Source of the DNA: Azospirillum canadense
GTDB taxonomy: Bacteria > Pseudomonadota > Alphaproteobacteria > Azospirillales > Azospirillaceae
NCBI RefSeq assembly: GCF_025961225.1
Contig: NZ_JAOQNG010000009.1
Span: 62,001-126,000, forward strand
Length of the DNA: 64,000 bases
Reading direction: 5' to 3'
Part shown: positions 45,325 through 53,400 of the stretch, piece by piece
How positions within the stretch are numbered: position 1 is the first letter of the stretch
Layout of the letters: each line of letters begins with the position of its first letter
Made by a program: the position numbers and the translations under genes
Notes under the pieces: model-generated
Told to the model about the DNA's origin: nothing
What the model saw: only the letters and a program-made list of their open reading frames with translations
Databases searched by the model: none

Positions 45325-45780
45325 TCAGCCGGGCAGCGCGTCCGGTGACGTCCGGTCCGGCCGCCGTGCGGCGGCGAAGGCGGACCGGAACAGGATCGCC
45401 GTGCCGAGGCCGTAGATCAGGTGAAGGGCGATGTAGAGCGGGTTGAAACCGCCACCGACGCCGAGCCCCTTCAGCGGCAGCACGACGAACCAGAAGACGG
45501 CCAGCGGCGGAATGCCGTAGACGAGCCCGCCCGGAAGCCAGCCGAAGCGGGCGGTCAGCCGCGGTTCGAGCGCGGCGTAGGCCACGCCCCAAAGCCCGGC
45601 CCAGAAGGCCAGGTTGAGGCTCAGCGGCACGCCCAGCGGCGGCACCGGCTTCAGGCTCCAGGGCAGGGCCGGCTCCAGATACGCGAAGTGGAGGATGGCC
45701 AGCAGGCCGTCCTGAAAAATCAGGTGTGATAGGCCGCCGGCCAGAAAGCCGAGGAACAGCCGTGTCGGAATCGTGCGCAT
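45325..45780 (-). CDS. small polytopic membrane protein, tandem paralogue 1
   Basis: 151 residues with four predicted membrane segments; starts MRTIPTRLFLGFLAGGLSHL at 45780. It shares with its downstream neighbour LPWSL.PVPPLGVP, the central FW.GLWG.AYA..E and VVLPLKGLGVGGGF. The two arose by tandem duplication. The conserved GLGVGGGF loop suggests a functional site, but no function is known to me. Confidence 0.7.
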   Translation of the reverse strand: MRTIPTRLFLGFLAGGLSHLIFQDGLLAILHFAYLEPALPWSLKPVPPLGVPLSLNLAFWAGLWGVAYAALEPRLTARFGWLPGGLVYGIPPLAVFWFVVLPLKGLGVGGGFNPLYIALHLIYGLGTAILFRSAFAAARRPDRTSPDALPG

Positions 45781-45814
45781 GGAAAGACTTTCTCGTGATG
45801 GGGGTGCCGCCACG

Positions 45815-46168
45815 TCAGCGGACGGTGGGCGTCTGCCCGTCCACGCGCCGGGCCACGGTGACGGCCGTCGGCGCCGTCTTCAGCCCGAGAAAGCCGCGCC
45901 CGAAGGTCAGGAACTGCTGCGCCTTCGCGGCGTCGCCCTGGTCCCACAGCGACGCCGCCATGGTGAGATACTTACTGGCCTCGTTGCGCTCCTCCCGGCC
46001 GATCGTGCCGGTGTTGCGCTCCACCAGAGCGGTCTTCGCGTCGCTGAGTTGGGTAGCGAAGCTCTCGGGCGTGCCGGATGCGCCGTTGGCGGCGGCGGCG
46101 ATGCCGGCGGTGGAGGTCAGCAGCGCGGACGAAAGAACGGCGGACGCGGCAATCGTGCGAATGTTCAT
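45815..46168 (-). CDS. small periplasmic helical protein, copy 1
   Basis: 117 residues; GGAG 6 nt before the ATG at 46168. Signal peptide MNIRTIAASAVLSSALLTST..IAAA. The mature part is helical (SFATQLSDAKTALVERNTGT, SKYLTMAASLWDQGDAAKAQ), with a TPR-like ALxxGxxAxAxxxL..AR pattern. It is related in size and pattern to the product at 52396 (WARGEQAQALSYLNFARGKL), which also heads an operon. Function unknown. Confidence 0.65.
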   Translation of the reverse strand: MNIRTIAASAVLSSALLTSTAGIAAAANGASGTPESFATQLSDAKTALVERNTGTIGREERNEASKYLTMAASLWDQGDAAKAQQFLTFGRGFLGLKTAPTAVTVARRVDGQTPTVR

Positions 46169-46261
46169 GATCGTCTCCATGGCGGTGTTGGGGTCGGACG
46201 GCCTGCCCGCGGTGCGTAGACAGGCCGTCCGTGATGGGGCCGGGTCAGACGACGGTGCGGG

Positions 46262-46681
46262 TCAGACGACGGTGATCGTCACGTCGATGTTGCCGCGGGT
46301 GGCCAGCGAGTAGGGGCAGGTGCGGTGGGCCGCCTGGACCAGGGCCTGCGCGGTGTCGCGCTCCACACCCGGCAGGCTGACGTTGAGGCGGGCGGCGAGG
46401 CCGTACACGCCCTCGGTCAGGCCGAGATCCACCTCGGCGTCGACCGCGAGTTCGGCCGGCAGAGCGACCTTCGCGTTGCGGGCGGCGATCTGGATCGCGC
46501 CGATGAAGCAGGCGGACCAGCCCGCGGCGAACAGCTGTTCTGGGTTGGTGCCGTTGCCCGGCTTGCCGGGCGACCTCAGCGCGATGTCCAGGCGGCCATC
46601 GTCGCTGCGGGCGGTGCCGTCGCGCCCTCCGGCGGAGGTGTGGGTCTTGCCGGTGTACAGCACTTTCTGCAGGTGGGGCAT
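46262..46681 (-). CDS. ohr: Ohr/OsmC-family organic hydroperoxide reductase, copy 1
   Basis: 139 residues. Thiol peroxidase that reduces organic hydroperoxides with lipoylated/dihydrolipoamide electrons. It has both catalytic Cys: GWSACFIGAI (near 57) and AHRTCPYSLA (near 122), plus the conserved PEQLFAAGWS. LYTGKTHTSAGGRDGTARSD is the usual Ohr opening. AAGGA precedes the ATG. Two perfect TCCGAT-N3-ATCGGA palindromes lie 36-106 nt upstream, matching the site before the OhrR-type gene at 59866. It opens the cluster running to 40.3 kb. Confidence 0.92.
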   Translation of the reverse strand: MPHLQKVLYTGKTHTSAGGRDGTARSDDGRLDIALRSPGKPGNGTNPEQLFAAGWSACFIGAIQIAARNAKVALPAELAVDAEVDLGLTEGVYGLAARLNVSLPGVERDTAQALVQAAHRTCPYSLATRGNIDVTITVV

Positions 46682-46715
46682 GGTGGGGTCCTTCGTCGGG
46701 AGCGTTTGTGTTCGG

Positions 46716-46793
46716 TTCCGATAAGATCGGATGCGATTGAAAAATGCGCCAAGCGGGCCGGAGAGTCAACTGTCCGATCTCATCGGATGCGAC
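46716..46793. promoter_or_regulatory. two OhrR-type operators before ohr copy 1
   Basis: TTCCGATAAGATCGGATGCG (palindrome at 46717-46731) and TCCGATCTCATCGGATGCGA (palindrome at 46773-46787). Both are perfect TCCGAT-N3-ATCGGA followed by TGCGA. They match 59803-59817. Confidence 0.75.
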
Positions 46794-46877
46794 TGACTTG
46801 GGTCTCAGCCGATCACGTTTTTGCGAGCGGAACGGCGGGAAGGGTGTCCGGCGCCCCGGCGGCGCGCCGGAGCGGGT

Positions 46878-48062
46878 TCAGGAACCCTGGGCGAGGGCGG
46901 CGGGAGCCGCTTGGCGGGCCCGCAGCACGATGAACGCGTAGGCCGCCTCCGCCAGCACGAAGGCGACCGCGATCAGCGCCGCGCCGACGAGGCTCAGATA
47001 GTGCTGGTCGATGACGACGATCACCACGCCGCCGAGGACGCTCGAACAGGCGATGCCGGCGTAGAGCGCGGTGTTGTTCAGCGCCATCAGCAGGGGGGCC
47101 ACCTGAGGCGCCGTCTTCACGAGGCGATGCTGCTGCGGAACGATCAGCCCCCAGCCGCAGCACCCCCACACCAGCAGGGCGAGCACGGCGGTCACGGGGT
47201 GGGCGGAGGTCCAGGGCAGCAGGCAGAAGTTCCCGATCGCGATCGCCAGCGCGGCGACGATGATCGTCCGGCTCTCGAAGCGGTCGACCAGACGGCCGGC
47301 CAGCAGATTGCCGAGCGTCGCGGCGACACCCCAGAACAGGAACAGCGCGGCGAGCGTGCGCTCGTCCCCGCCGGTCACGCGGTCGAACACGAGGCTGGAA
47401 TAGTTGTAGACCATCAGGAACCCGCCGAAGGCGAAGAGCGTCGTCAGCAGCGTCAGCGCGATGCGGATGTCGCGGACCGGAGCGAAACGTTCGCGCAGCG
47501 TGACGCGCGGGGGCTGCGGCACGGACCGGAGCAGGATCCCGACGCCGATCATCGTGACGAGGCCGAGCGCCGCGACGAACCAGAGCGTGGTGCGCCAGCT
47601 GCCGAATCCCCCGATGAAGGTGCCGAGCGGTGCGCCCAGCGCCGTGGCGCCGGCAAGGCCGGCGGTCACCGTGGCCAGGGCGCGGCCCCGCCGTTCGGGG
47701 GCGACGAGCGCGGCGGCGATGCCGAGTGCGGCGGGCGAGAACAGCGCCGCGCCGAGCCCGGCCACCGCGCGGCCGACCAGGACCGTGTTCAGGTCGGACG
47801 CCAGCGCGTTGATCGCGTTGCCCAGGACGAAGATGCCCAACGCCGCCACCAGCAGGGGCTTGCGCGGCCATCCGCCGGCCACCGCGGCCATGACGGGGGC
47901 CAGCACCGCGACTGTCAGCGCGTAGACGGTGACCATCTGCCCGGCGAGGCTCACGGAGGTGTTCAAGGAGGCGGCGACGCTTGGCAGGATGCCGGCGACG
48001 ACGAAGCTGTCGGTGCCCATGGCGAACATGCCAAGGGCGAGCATGAGAAGGCGACGATCCAT
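46878..48062 (-). CDS. MFS drug/metabolite efflux transporter
   Basis: 394 residues, 12 predicted membrane segments, DHA1 type. MFAMGTDSFVVAGILPSVAA is the usual TM1 of the AraJ/sugar-efflux-like group, and the motif A region reads GGWPRKPLLVAALGIFVLGN. TM5 motif C is near LGAPLGTFIGG. It follows the RND gene after 53 nt on the same strand and is the last gene of the efflux operon controlled by the MarR at 52891. Substrate unknown. Confidence 0.9.
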   Translation of the reverse strand: MDRRLLMLALGMFAMGTDSFVVAGILPSVAASLNTSVSLAGQMVTVYALTVAVLAPVMAAVAGGWPRKPLLVAALGIFVLGNAINALASDLNTVLVGRAVAGLGAALFSPAALGIAAALVAPERRGRALATVTAGLAGATALGAPLGTFIGGFGSWRTTLWFVAALGLVTMIGVGILLRSVPQPPRVTLRERFAPVRDIRIALTLLTTLFAFGGFLMVYNYSSLVFDRVTGGDERTLAALFLFWGVAATLGNLLAGRLVDRFESRTIIVAALAIAIGNFCLLPWTSAHPVTAVLALLVWGCCGWGLIVPQQHRLVKTAPQVAPLLMALNNTALYAGIACSSVLGGVVIVVIDQHYLSLVGAALIAVAFVLAEAAYAFIVLRARQAAPAALAQGS

Positions 48063-48115
48063 GGAAAGGACCTTTCTGTGTTGACAGGAATTAGCCTGGA
48101 GGGGGAGTGGACGGC

Positions 48116-51100
48116 TCAGCCCGCGGGAAGGGCTTCCGGGGGAACCGGACGTTCGCCTTCCAGCCGGGCGCCCTCCAGCCGGGCGGCTTGAAGGCCGCCG
48201 GCATCTGCGGGCCGCACGCGGAACCAGAGGGCGTAGAGGGCCGGCAGGAAGACCAGGATCAGCACCGTGCCGACTGCGGTCCCGCCGATCAGCGTGTAGG
48301 CCATCGGCCCCCAGAACACCGAATGGGTCAGCGGGATGAAGGCCAGCACCGCGGCGAGCGCCGTCAGGATGACCGGCCGGGCGCGCTGCACCGTGGCCTC
48401 CACCGCCGCGTGGTAGGGGGCGAGGCCCTCTTCCTGGTTGGTGTGGATCTGGCCGATCAGGATCAGCGTGTTGCGCATCAGGATGCCGGCCAGGCCGATC
48501 AGGCCCAGGATGGCGTTGAAGCCGAACGGCTGGTGGAACAGCAGCAGCGTCGGGACCGCGCCGACCAGCCCGAGCGGGGCGGTCAGCATCACCATGAACA
48601 GCGCCGGGAACGACCGCACCTGAAGCATCACGACCGTGAGCATCAGCACCAGCATCAGCGGGAAGACCTTGGCGAGCGCCGCGTTGGCCTTGCCGGCTTC
48701 CTCGATCGGGCCGGCGATCTCGATGCGGTAGCCCTGGGGCAGTTTGGCGACGACCGGCTGCAGGGCCCGCCAGACCTCCAGGGAGACGTCCGGCGGCTGC
48801 CGCGCCTCGTCGATGTCGCTGCGCACGGTGATGGTCGGGGTGCGGTCGCGCCGCTTGAGGATCGGGTCCTCCATGCGCACCTCCGCGTGGCCGATCTGGT
48901 CGAGCGGGATCGTGCGGCCATCCTGGGACAGCAGCGTGAAGTCGCCGAGCCGCGCCGGGTCGAACCGACCGGCCCCCAGGCTGCGGGCCACCAGTGCCAC
49001 GGTGCGGATGTCCTCGCGCACCTGGGTGACGGTCACGCCGGTCAGCAGGAACTGGAGTTGCTGGGCGACCTCGGCGGACGTCAGCCCGATCTGCCGCAGC
49101 CGCTCCTGGTCGAGCACGAAGCGGACGGTCGGCGACCGCTCGCCCCAGTCCTGGCTGACCTGGCGCGTGCTGCTGTTGGCGCGCATGACGTCCCGCACCT
49201 GGTCGGCGATGCCGCGCACCACCGCCGGGTCCGGCCCCATGACCCGGAAGGCCACGGGGAAGGGCGAGTAGGGCCCGAAGACGAGCTGGCTGACGCGCAC
49301 CCGCGCCTCGGGGGCCAGACCCTCGGCGATGCGGACGCGCAGGCGCTCCTTCAGGGCGTCGCGCGCCTCCGCGTCCGGGGTCAGCACGATGACCTTGGCG
49401 AAGGACGGGTCGGGAAGCTCCGGGTTGTAGGCGAGGAAGAAGCGCGGCGCGCCCTGGCCCACATAGGCCGTGACCACGGTCGCCTCGGGCTGCTGCTTCA
49501 GCCAACCCTCCAGCTTGGTGGTGGCGGCCTGGGTGGCCTCGATGCCGGTGCCCTCGGGCATCTGCACCTCGACCAGCAGCTCGGGGCGGTCGGAGGTCGG
49601 GAAGAACTGCTTCTTGACCGAGCCCATCCCGGCGCCCGCGGCGACAAACAGGGCGAGCACCGCGACGGCGACCAGCGCCTTGTGCCGGATCGACCAGGCG
49701 ACGAGGCCGCGGAAGCGCCGGTAGGTCGGCGTGTTGTAGATCGCACCGTGCCCACCGGCCACCGGCTTGATCGCCGGCAGCAGCTTCACGCCCAGGTACG
49801 GCGTGAAGGACACGGCCACGATCCAGGAGGCGATCAGGGCGAAGCCGACGATCCAGAAGATGTTGCCCGCGTATTCGCCGGCGCTGGACTGGGCGAAGCC
49901 GACCGGCATCAGGCCGATCACCGTGACCAGCGTGCCCGACAGCATGGGGGCGGCCGTGTGGCTCCAGCTGTAGGCGGCGGCCTGGATGCGGTCCAGCCCT
50001 TCCTCCATCTTCACGACCATGGCCTCGATGGCGATGATGGCGTCGTCGACCAGCAGGCCGAGCGACAGGATCAGCGCGCCCAGCGTGATGCGGTCGAAGG
50101 CGCGGCCGGTTTCCAGCATGATCAGGAAGACCATGCCGAGCGTCAGCGGCACGGCCGCAGCGACCACGATCCCGACGCGCCAGCCGAGGCTGAGCAGGCT
50201 GACCAGCAGCACCACGCCCAGCGCCATGAAGAACTTGACCATGAACTCGCCGACGGCCTGGGTGATGTTGACCGCCTGGTCGGTGATCTTCGCGACCGTC
50301 ATGCCCAGCGGCAGGCCGTCGGCGATGGCCTTGGTCTCGGCCTCCAGCGCCTTGCCGAGGTCGAGACCGTTCCACCCCTCCTGCATGATCACGCCGAGCA
50401 CCAGCGCGGGCTCGCCCTGGTGACGGATCAGGAAGGTGGCAGGGTCCTCGTAGCCGCGGCGAATCTCGGCCACGTCGGACAGCTTCAGGGTCCGGCCGCC
50501 CGCCGCGATGGGCGTGTCGGCGATGGCCTGCAGGTCGTCGTAGGCACCGTCCAGCCGGATGAAGATCTGCGGCCCCTTCGCTTCGATGGACCCGGCCGGC
50601 GTGACCGTGTTCTGCCGCTGGAGTGCGGCGAAGATGTCCTGGGCGCGCACCCCCAGCGTGGCGAGGCGCGGGTAGGAGAACTCGACGAAGATCCGCTCCG
50701 GGCGCTCGCCCAGGATGTTGACCTTCTTGACGCCGGGGACGTGCAGCAGGCGCTGGCGGATCGTCTCGGCCTGCCGGGCGAGCAGGCGGGGCGCCATGCC
50801 CGGCGCCTTCAGGGCGTAGAGCGCGAAGGTGACGTCGGAGTATTCGTCGTTGACGAACGGCCCGAGCGCGCCGACGGGCAGGGTGCGCGCCTCATCGCCG
50901 AGCTTCTTGCGCGCCTGATAGAACTGCTCCGGCACCTCGGCCGGCGGCGTGTTGCCGAGCAGCGTCAGCGTCATGAAGGCGAAGCCCGGCCGGGTGATCG
51001 TCTCGACGCGGTCGTACCAGCGCAGCTCCTGCAGGCGCTTCTCCAGCGGCTCCGCGACGAGGTTCTGCATCTCTTCCGCGGTGGCGCCGGGCCAGGCCGC

Positions 51101-51253
51101 GGTCACGGTCAGCACCTTGACGGTGAAGGACGGATCCTCGGCGCGGCCGAGCTTCAGGAAGGCGAAGGATCCGGCCAGCGCCACGGCCAGGATCAGGAAC
51201 AGGGTGACGGCGCGCTCACGCACCGCCAGGGCGGACAGGTTGGGGAGTGTCAT
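48116..51253 (-). CDS. RND-family efflux pump, inner membrane subunit
   Basis: 1045 residues. Typical RND layout: TM1 (VTLFLILAVALAGSFAFL), two large periplasmic loops and 12 TM. TM4 has the proton-relay acids in GLLVDDAIIAIEAMVV, and the second half repeats the fold (LMLVLMLTVVMLQVRSFPAL, GLAGILMRNTLILIG). PGATAEEMQNLVAEPLEKRL and FPTSDRP mark the heavy-metal/multidrug (HAE1-like, MdtB-type) group. Its ATG overlaps the stop of the adaptor gene (ATGA). It works with the adaptor and an outer-membrane channel encoded elsewhere. Confidence 0.93.
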   Translation of the reverse strand: MTLPNLSALAVRERAVTLFLILAVALAGSFAFLKLGRAEDPSFTVKVLTVTAAWPGATAEEMQNLVAEPLEKRLQELRWYDRVETITRPGFAFMTLTLLGNTPPAEVPEQFYQARKKLGDEARTLPVGALGPFVNDEYSDVTFALYALKAPGMAPRLLARQAETIRQRLLHVPGVKKVNILGERPERIFVEFSYPRLATLGVRAQDIFAALQRQNTVTPAGSIEAKGPQIFIRLDGAYDDLQAIADTPIAAGGRTLKLSDVAEIRRGYEDPATFLIRHQGEPALVLGVIMQEGWNGLDLGKALEAETKAIADGLPLGMTVAKITDQAVNITQAVGEFMVKFFMALGVVLLVSLLSLGWRVGIVVAAAVPLTLGMVFLIMLETGRAFDRITLGALILSLGLLVDDAIIAIEAMVVKMEEGLDRIQAAAYSWSHTAAPMLSGTLVTVIGLMPVGFAQSSAGEYAGNIFWIVGFALIASWIVAVSFTPYLGVKLLPAIKPVAGGHGAIYNTPTYRRFRGLVAWSIRHKALVAVAVLALFVAAGAGMGSVKKQFFPTSDRPELLVEVQMPEGTGIEATQAATTKLEGWLKQQPEATVVTAYVGQGAPRFFLAYNPELPDPSFAKVIVLTPDAEARDALKERLRVRIAEGLAPEARVRVSQLVFGPYSPFPVAFRVMGPDPAVVRGIADQVRDVMRANSSTRQVSQDWGERSPTVRFVLDQERLRQIGLTSAEVAQQLQFLLTGVTVTQVREDIRTVALVARSLGAGRFDPARLGDFTLLSQDGRTIPLDQIGHAEVRMEDPILKRRDRTPTITVRSDIDEARQPPDVSLEVWRALQPVVAKLPQGYRIEIAGPIEEAGKANAALAKVFPLMLVLMLTVVMLQVRSFPALFMVMLTAPLGLVGAVPTLLLFHQPFGFNAILGLIGLAGILMRNTLILIGQIHTNQEEGLAPYHAAVEATVQRARPVILTALAAVLAFIPLTHSVFWGPMAYTLIGGTAVGTVLILVFLPALYALWFRVRPADAGGLQAARLEGARLEGERPVPPEALPAG

Positions 51254-52362
51254 CGGGCGGCCATCCTTGGGCTGGCGTTGCGGACGCGCTCCCCCTGGTG
51301 GAGCAGATGGGCGCCGAGCGCCACGACCTGCTCGCCGGCGCTGACGCCGGAGACGAGCGCGGTCTCCTCGGCGACGCTGCGGACGGCGACGGCCCGGAAG
51401 GAGACGGAGGAGGACGCGGCGTCCACGACCCACACGCCGCTGGCCCGGCCATCGTCGTGGACCGCGCCGATCGGCACCGCGACCAGATCGCCGGCGCCTC
51501 CGCTGGTGATCGACAGGGACACCGTCGCGCCCAGCGGCGCGTCGGCCGCGTTGCCCTCCAGGACATAGCGGGCCTCGTAGGTGCGGGTCAGGGGATCGGC
51601 GGCGTCGGCCAGTTGGCGCAGGCGCGCGGGCGACGGGGCGGACATCCCGCCGTAGAGGCGGGCCTGCGCCACGGAGCCGAGCGCCGGGCGCAGCGTCTCC
51701 GGCAGGGAGACCGTCGCCTCGCGCGGGCCGGCGTGGGCCAGCCGCACCACCGTCTGGCCGGGGGCGACCACCTGCCCCGGTTCGGCCAGGGTCTCCACCA
51801 CGGTGCCGTCGGCGTCGGCGAGCAGGGCCGAATAGTGGGCCTCGTTGCGCGCCACCTTCGCTTGGGCCTCGGCGGTGGACAGCTGGGCCCTGGCGCTGTC
51901 GAGGCTGGCCTTGACCTGGTCGTATTTCTGGCGGGCCGCCCAGCCGTCCGCGACCAGCTGGCGGTAGCGGGCCTCGTCCGCCGTGGCCTGGACCGCCAGG
52001 GCGCGCGCCGCGGTGACCGCGCTCTCCCGCGCGGCCAGCGCGAGGTCGAGATCCTTCTGGTCGAGCCGCATGAGCGGCTGGCCGGCGCGGACGCTCTGCC
52101 CGACATCGACCAGACGTTCCACGACCTTTCCGGGAACGCGGAAGCCGAGGTTGCTTTGGACGCGCGCCGACACCACCCCGGTGAAGGCGCGCTCCGACGG
52201 ACGGGCCGGCGTGACGGTGGCGGTCTGGACGAGGGGGGGATCCTGCCGGGGATCGGGCCGTTCGGCCGCCGCCGGCCCCGCGTGGTTGATCGCCGCGAAG
52301 CCAACGCCGGCCACCACCGCCAGCGCGCCTCCGGTGAGGAGCAGCGTCTTGATCGTGTTCAT
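51250..52362 (-). CDS. RND periplasmic adaptor (membrane fusion protein)
   Basis: 370 residues. N-terminal membrane anchor/signal (TLLLTGGALAVVAGVGFAAI), first barrel-sandwich half FRVPGKVVERLVDVGQSVRA GQPL, helical hairpin with coiled coil (about 100-170), second lipoyl half DADGTVVETLAEPGQVVAPG, then the beta-barrel and membrane-proximal domains (VAVPIGAVHDDG). It connects the RND pump to a TolC-type channel. It overlaps the RND gene by 4 nt and follows a small periplasmic gene after 33 nt. Confidence 0.92.
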   Translation of the reverse strand: MNTIKTLLLTGGALAVVAGVGFAAINHAGPAAAERPDPRQDPPLVQTATVTPARPSERAFTGVVSARVQSNLGFRVPGKVVERLVDVGQSVRAGQPLMRLDQKDLDLALAARESAVTAARALAVQATADEARYRQLVADGWAARQKYDQVKASLDSARAQLSTAEAQAKVARNEAHYSALLADADGTVVETLAEPGQVVAPGQTVVRLAHAGPREATVSLPETLRPALGSVAQARLYGGMSAPSPARLRQLADAADPLTRTYEARYVLEGNAADAPLGATVSLSITSGGAGDLVAVPIGAVHDDGRASGVWVVDAASSSVSFRAVAVRSVAEETALVSGVSAGEQVVALGAHLLHQGERVRNASPRMAAR

Positions 52363-52395
52363 CGTTGGCCTCGCTCTTCTGGCATCGATGGGTGG

Positions 52396-52746
52396 TTACG
52401 GCAGAGCCACCGGGCGGCCGGCCTGCTGCAGGGCGGGATCCGCCGGCACGCGGCGCAGCCCCAGCTTGCCGCGCGCGAAGTTCAGGTAGGACAGAGCCTG
52501 GGCCTGCTCCCCGCGGGCCCAATGCCACTCCGCGGTCGACAGATGCGTGTTGATCGTGCCGGTGTCGGACGGGGAGGGCGTCTTGGCCCGCGCCTCCGCG
52601 ACGAGGGACGGGAAGAGCGTCGCCAGATTGCCCGCGCCGGCCGCCTGGGTGGCCGTCTGGGGGGCCGTCTCGGCGAAGGCGGACGGGATCGGGGCGGCCG
52701 ACGCGAGGGCGGCGGCGATGATGGCGAGACGAAGGGTGGTGTTCAT
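52396..52746 (-). CDS. small periplasmic helical protein, copy 2, first gene of efflux operon
   Basis: 116 residues from the ATG at 52746. Signal peptide MNTTLRLAIIAAALASAAPI..AFA. The mature part is helical (LSTAEWHWARGEQAQALSYL, NFARGKLGLRRVP). It resembles the product at 45815. Lying first in the efflux operon, it may be a periplasmic accessory of the pump or an envelope-stress protein. Unknown family. Confidence 0.65.
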   Translation of the reverse strand: MNTTLRLAIIAAALASAAPIPSAFAETAPQTATQAAGAGNLATLFPSLVAEARAKTPSPSDTGTINTHLSTAEWHWARGEQAQALSYLNFARGKLGLRRVPADPALQQAGRPVALP

Positions 52747-52811
52747 GGTCGTTCTCTCTGTGGATGGTAAAAAGTCGGGGATGATCGCGTCGGTCATCGA
52801 CGCTCGAAACG

Positions 52812-52859
52812 TTTATATCAACCTATTGGGTGATGTGGCGGCGTAACAATTGATATCAA
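52812..52859. promoter_or_regulatory. MarR operators upstream of efflux operon
   Basis: TTGATATCAA (52850-52859, perfect palindrome) and TTTATATCAA (52812-52821, one mismatch), 66-113 nt before the first efflux gene. The same palindrome precedes the MarR gene at 53353-53362. Confidence 0.7.
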
Positions 52860-52890
52860 ACTATATGCCGCCAGACAAACCGGGGAGGGT

Positions 52891-53340
52891 TCAGGAACCC
52901 AGCCGGCGCAACGCCGACCGGAACACTGCCAGTTCGGCGGGATCCAGGTCCTGTTCGACCGAGGCGTTGACCTCCCGCCACCGTTCCACCGCCTCGGCCA
53001 GAAGCGAGCGTCCGGAGTCCGTCAGCGCAACGCGCCGGGTCCGCGCGTCCGCCTCGTCGCGCCGGACCTCCAGAAGGCCCCGGCGCTCCAGCGGTTTGAC
53101 GTTGGCGGTGATGGTCGTGCGGTCGGTGCCCAGGGCATCGGCAAGTTTGCCAATCGACGGCGGTTCCGCCTTGAGCAGATTGATCAGCAGCGAAAACTGC
53201 CAGTTGTTGAGCCCGAGGGGCCGCAGGGCCTCGTCGAAGCGGCGGCCGATGATGCGGCTGGCGCGTTGCACGCCCAGGCACAAGCAACGGTCGGCAATCA
53301 GCTTGGCCGTTTCGCTGGGGATGGAGTGTTCGTGGTCCAT
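52891..53340 (-). CDS. MarR-family repressor of the efflux operon
   Basis: 149 residues. Winged helix at about 40-115: LGLNNWQFSLLINLLKAEPP, SIGKLADALGTDRTTITANV (recognition helix) and the wing VRRDEADARTRRVALTDSG. Three Cys are near the N-terminus (RCLCLG), which might sense oxidants or electrophiles. The TTGATATCAA palindromes before its own start and before the efflux operon fit autoregulation plus control of the pump. It is 145 nt upstream of the pump operon, on the same strand. Confidence 0.9.
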   Translation of the reverse strand: MDHEHSIPSETAKLIADRCLCLGVQRASRIIGRRFDEALRPLGLNNWQFSLLINLLKAEPPSIGKLADALGTDRTTITANVKPLERRGLLEVRRDEADARTRRVALTDSGRSLLAEAVERWREVNASVEQDLDPAELAVFRSALRRLGS

Positions 53341-53352
53341 GAGGCATAATGT

Positions 53353-53362
53353 TTGATATCAA
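53353..53362. promoter_or_regulatory. MarR operator at its own promoter
   Basis: A perfect TTGATATCAA 13-22 nt before the MarR start codon, inside the sequence GTTTGATATCAACC. Its position fits autorepression. Confidence 0.7.
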
Positions 53363-53400
53363 CCTTTCTGTCAACGGGTGTGTTGCGGTGTCGCGCAGGT

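Noticed and set aside
48107..51568. 1153-codon plus-strand frame opposite the RND gene
   Set aside because: Antisense shadow of the pump gene, full of His/Arg/Asp/Gln runs typical of reverse-read GC-rich codons.
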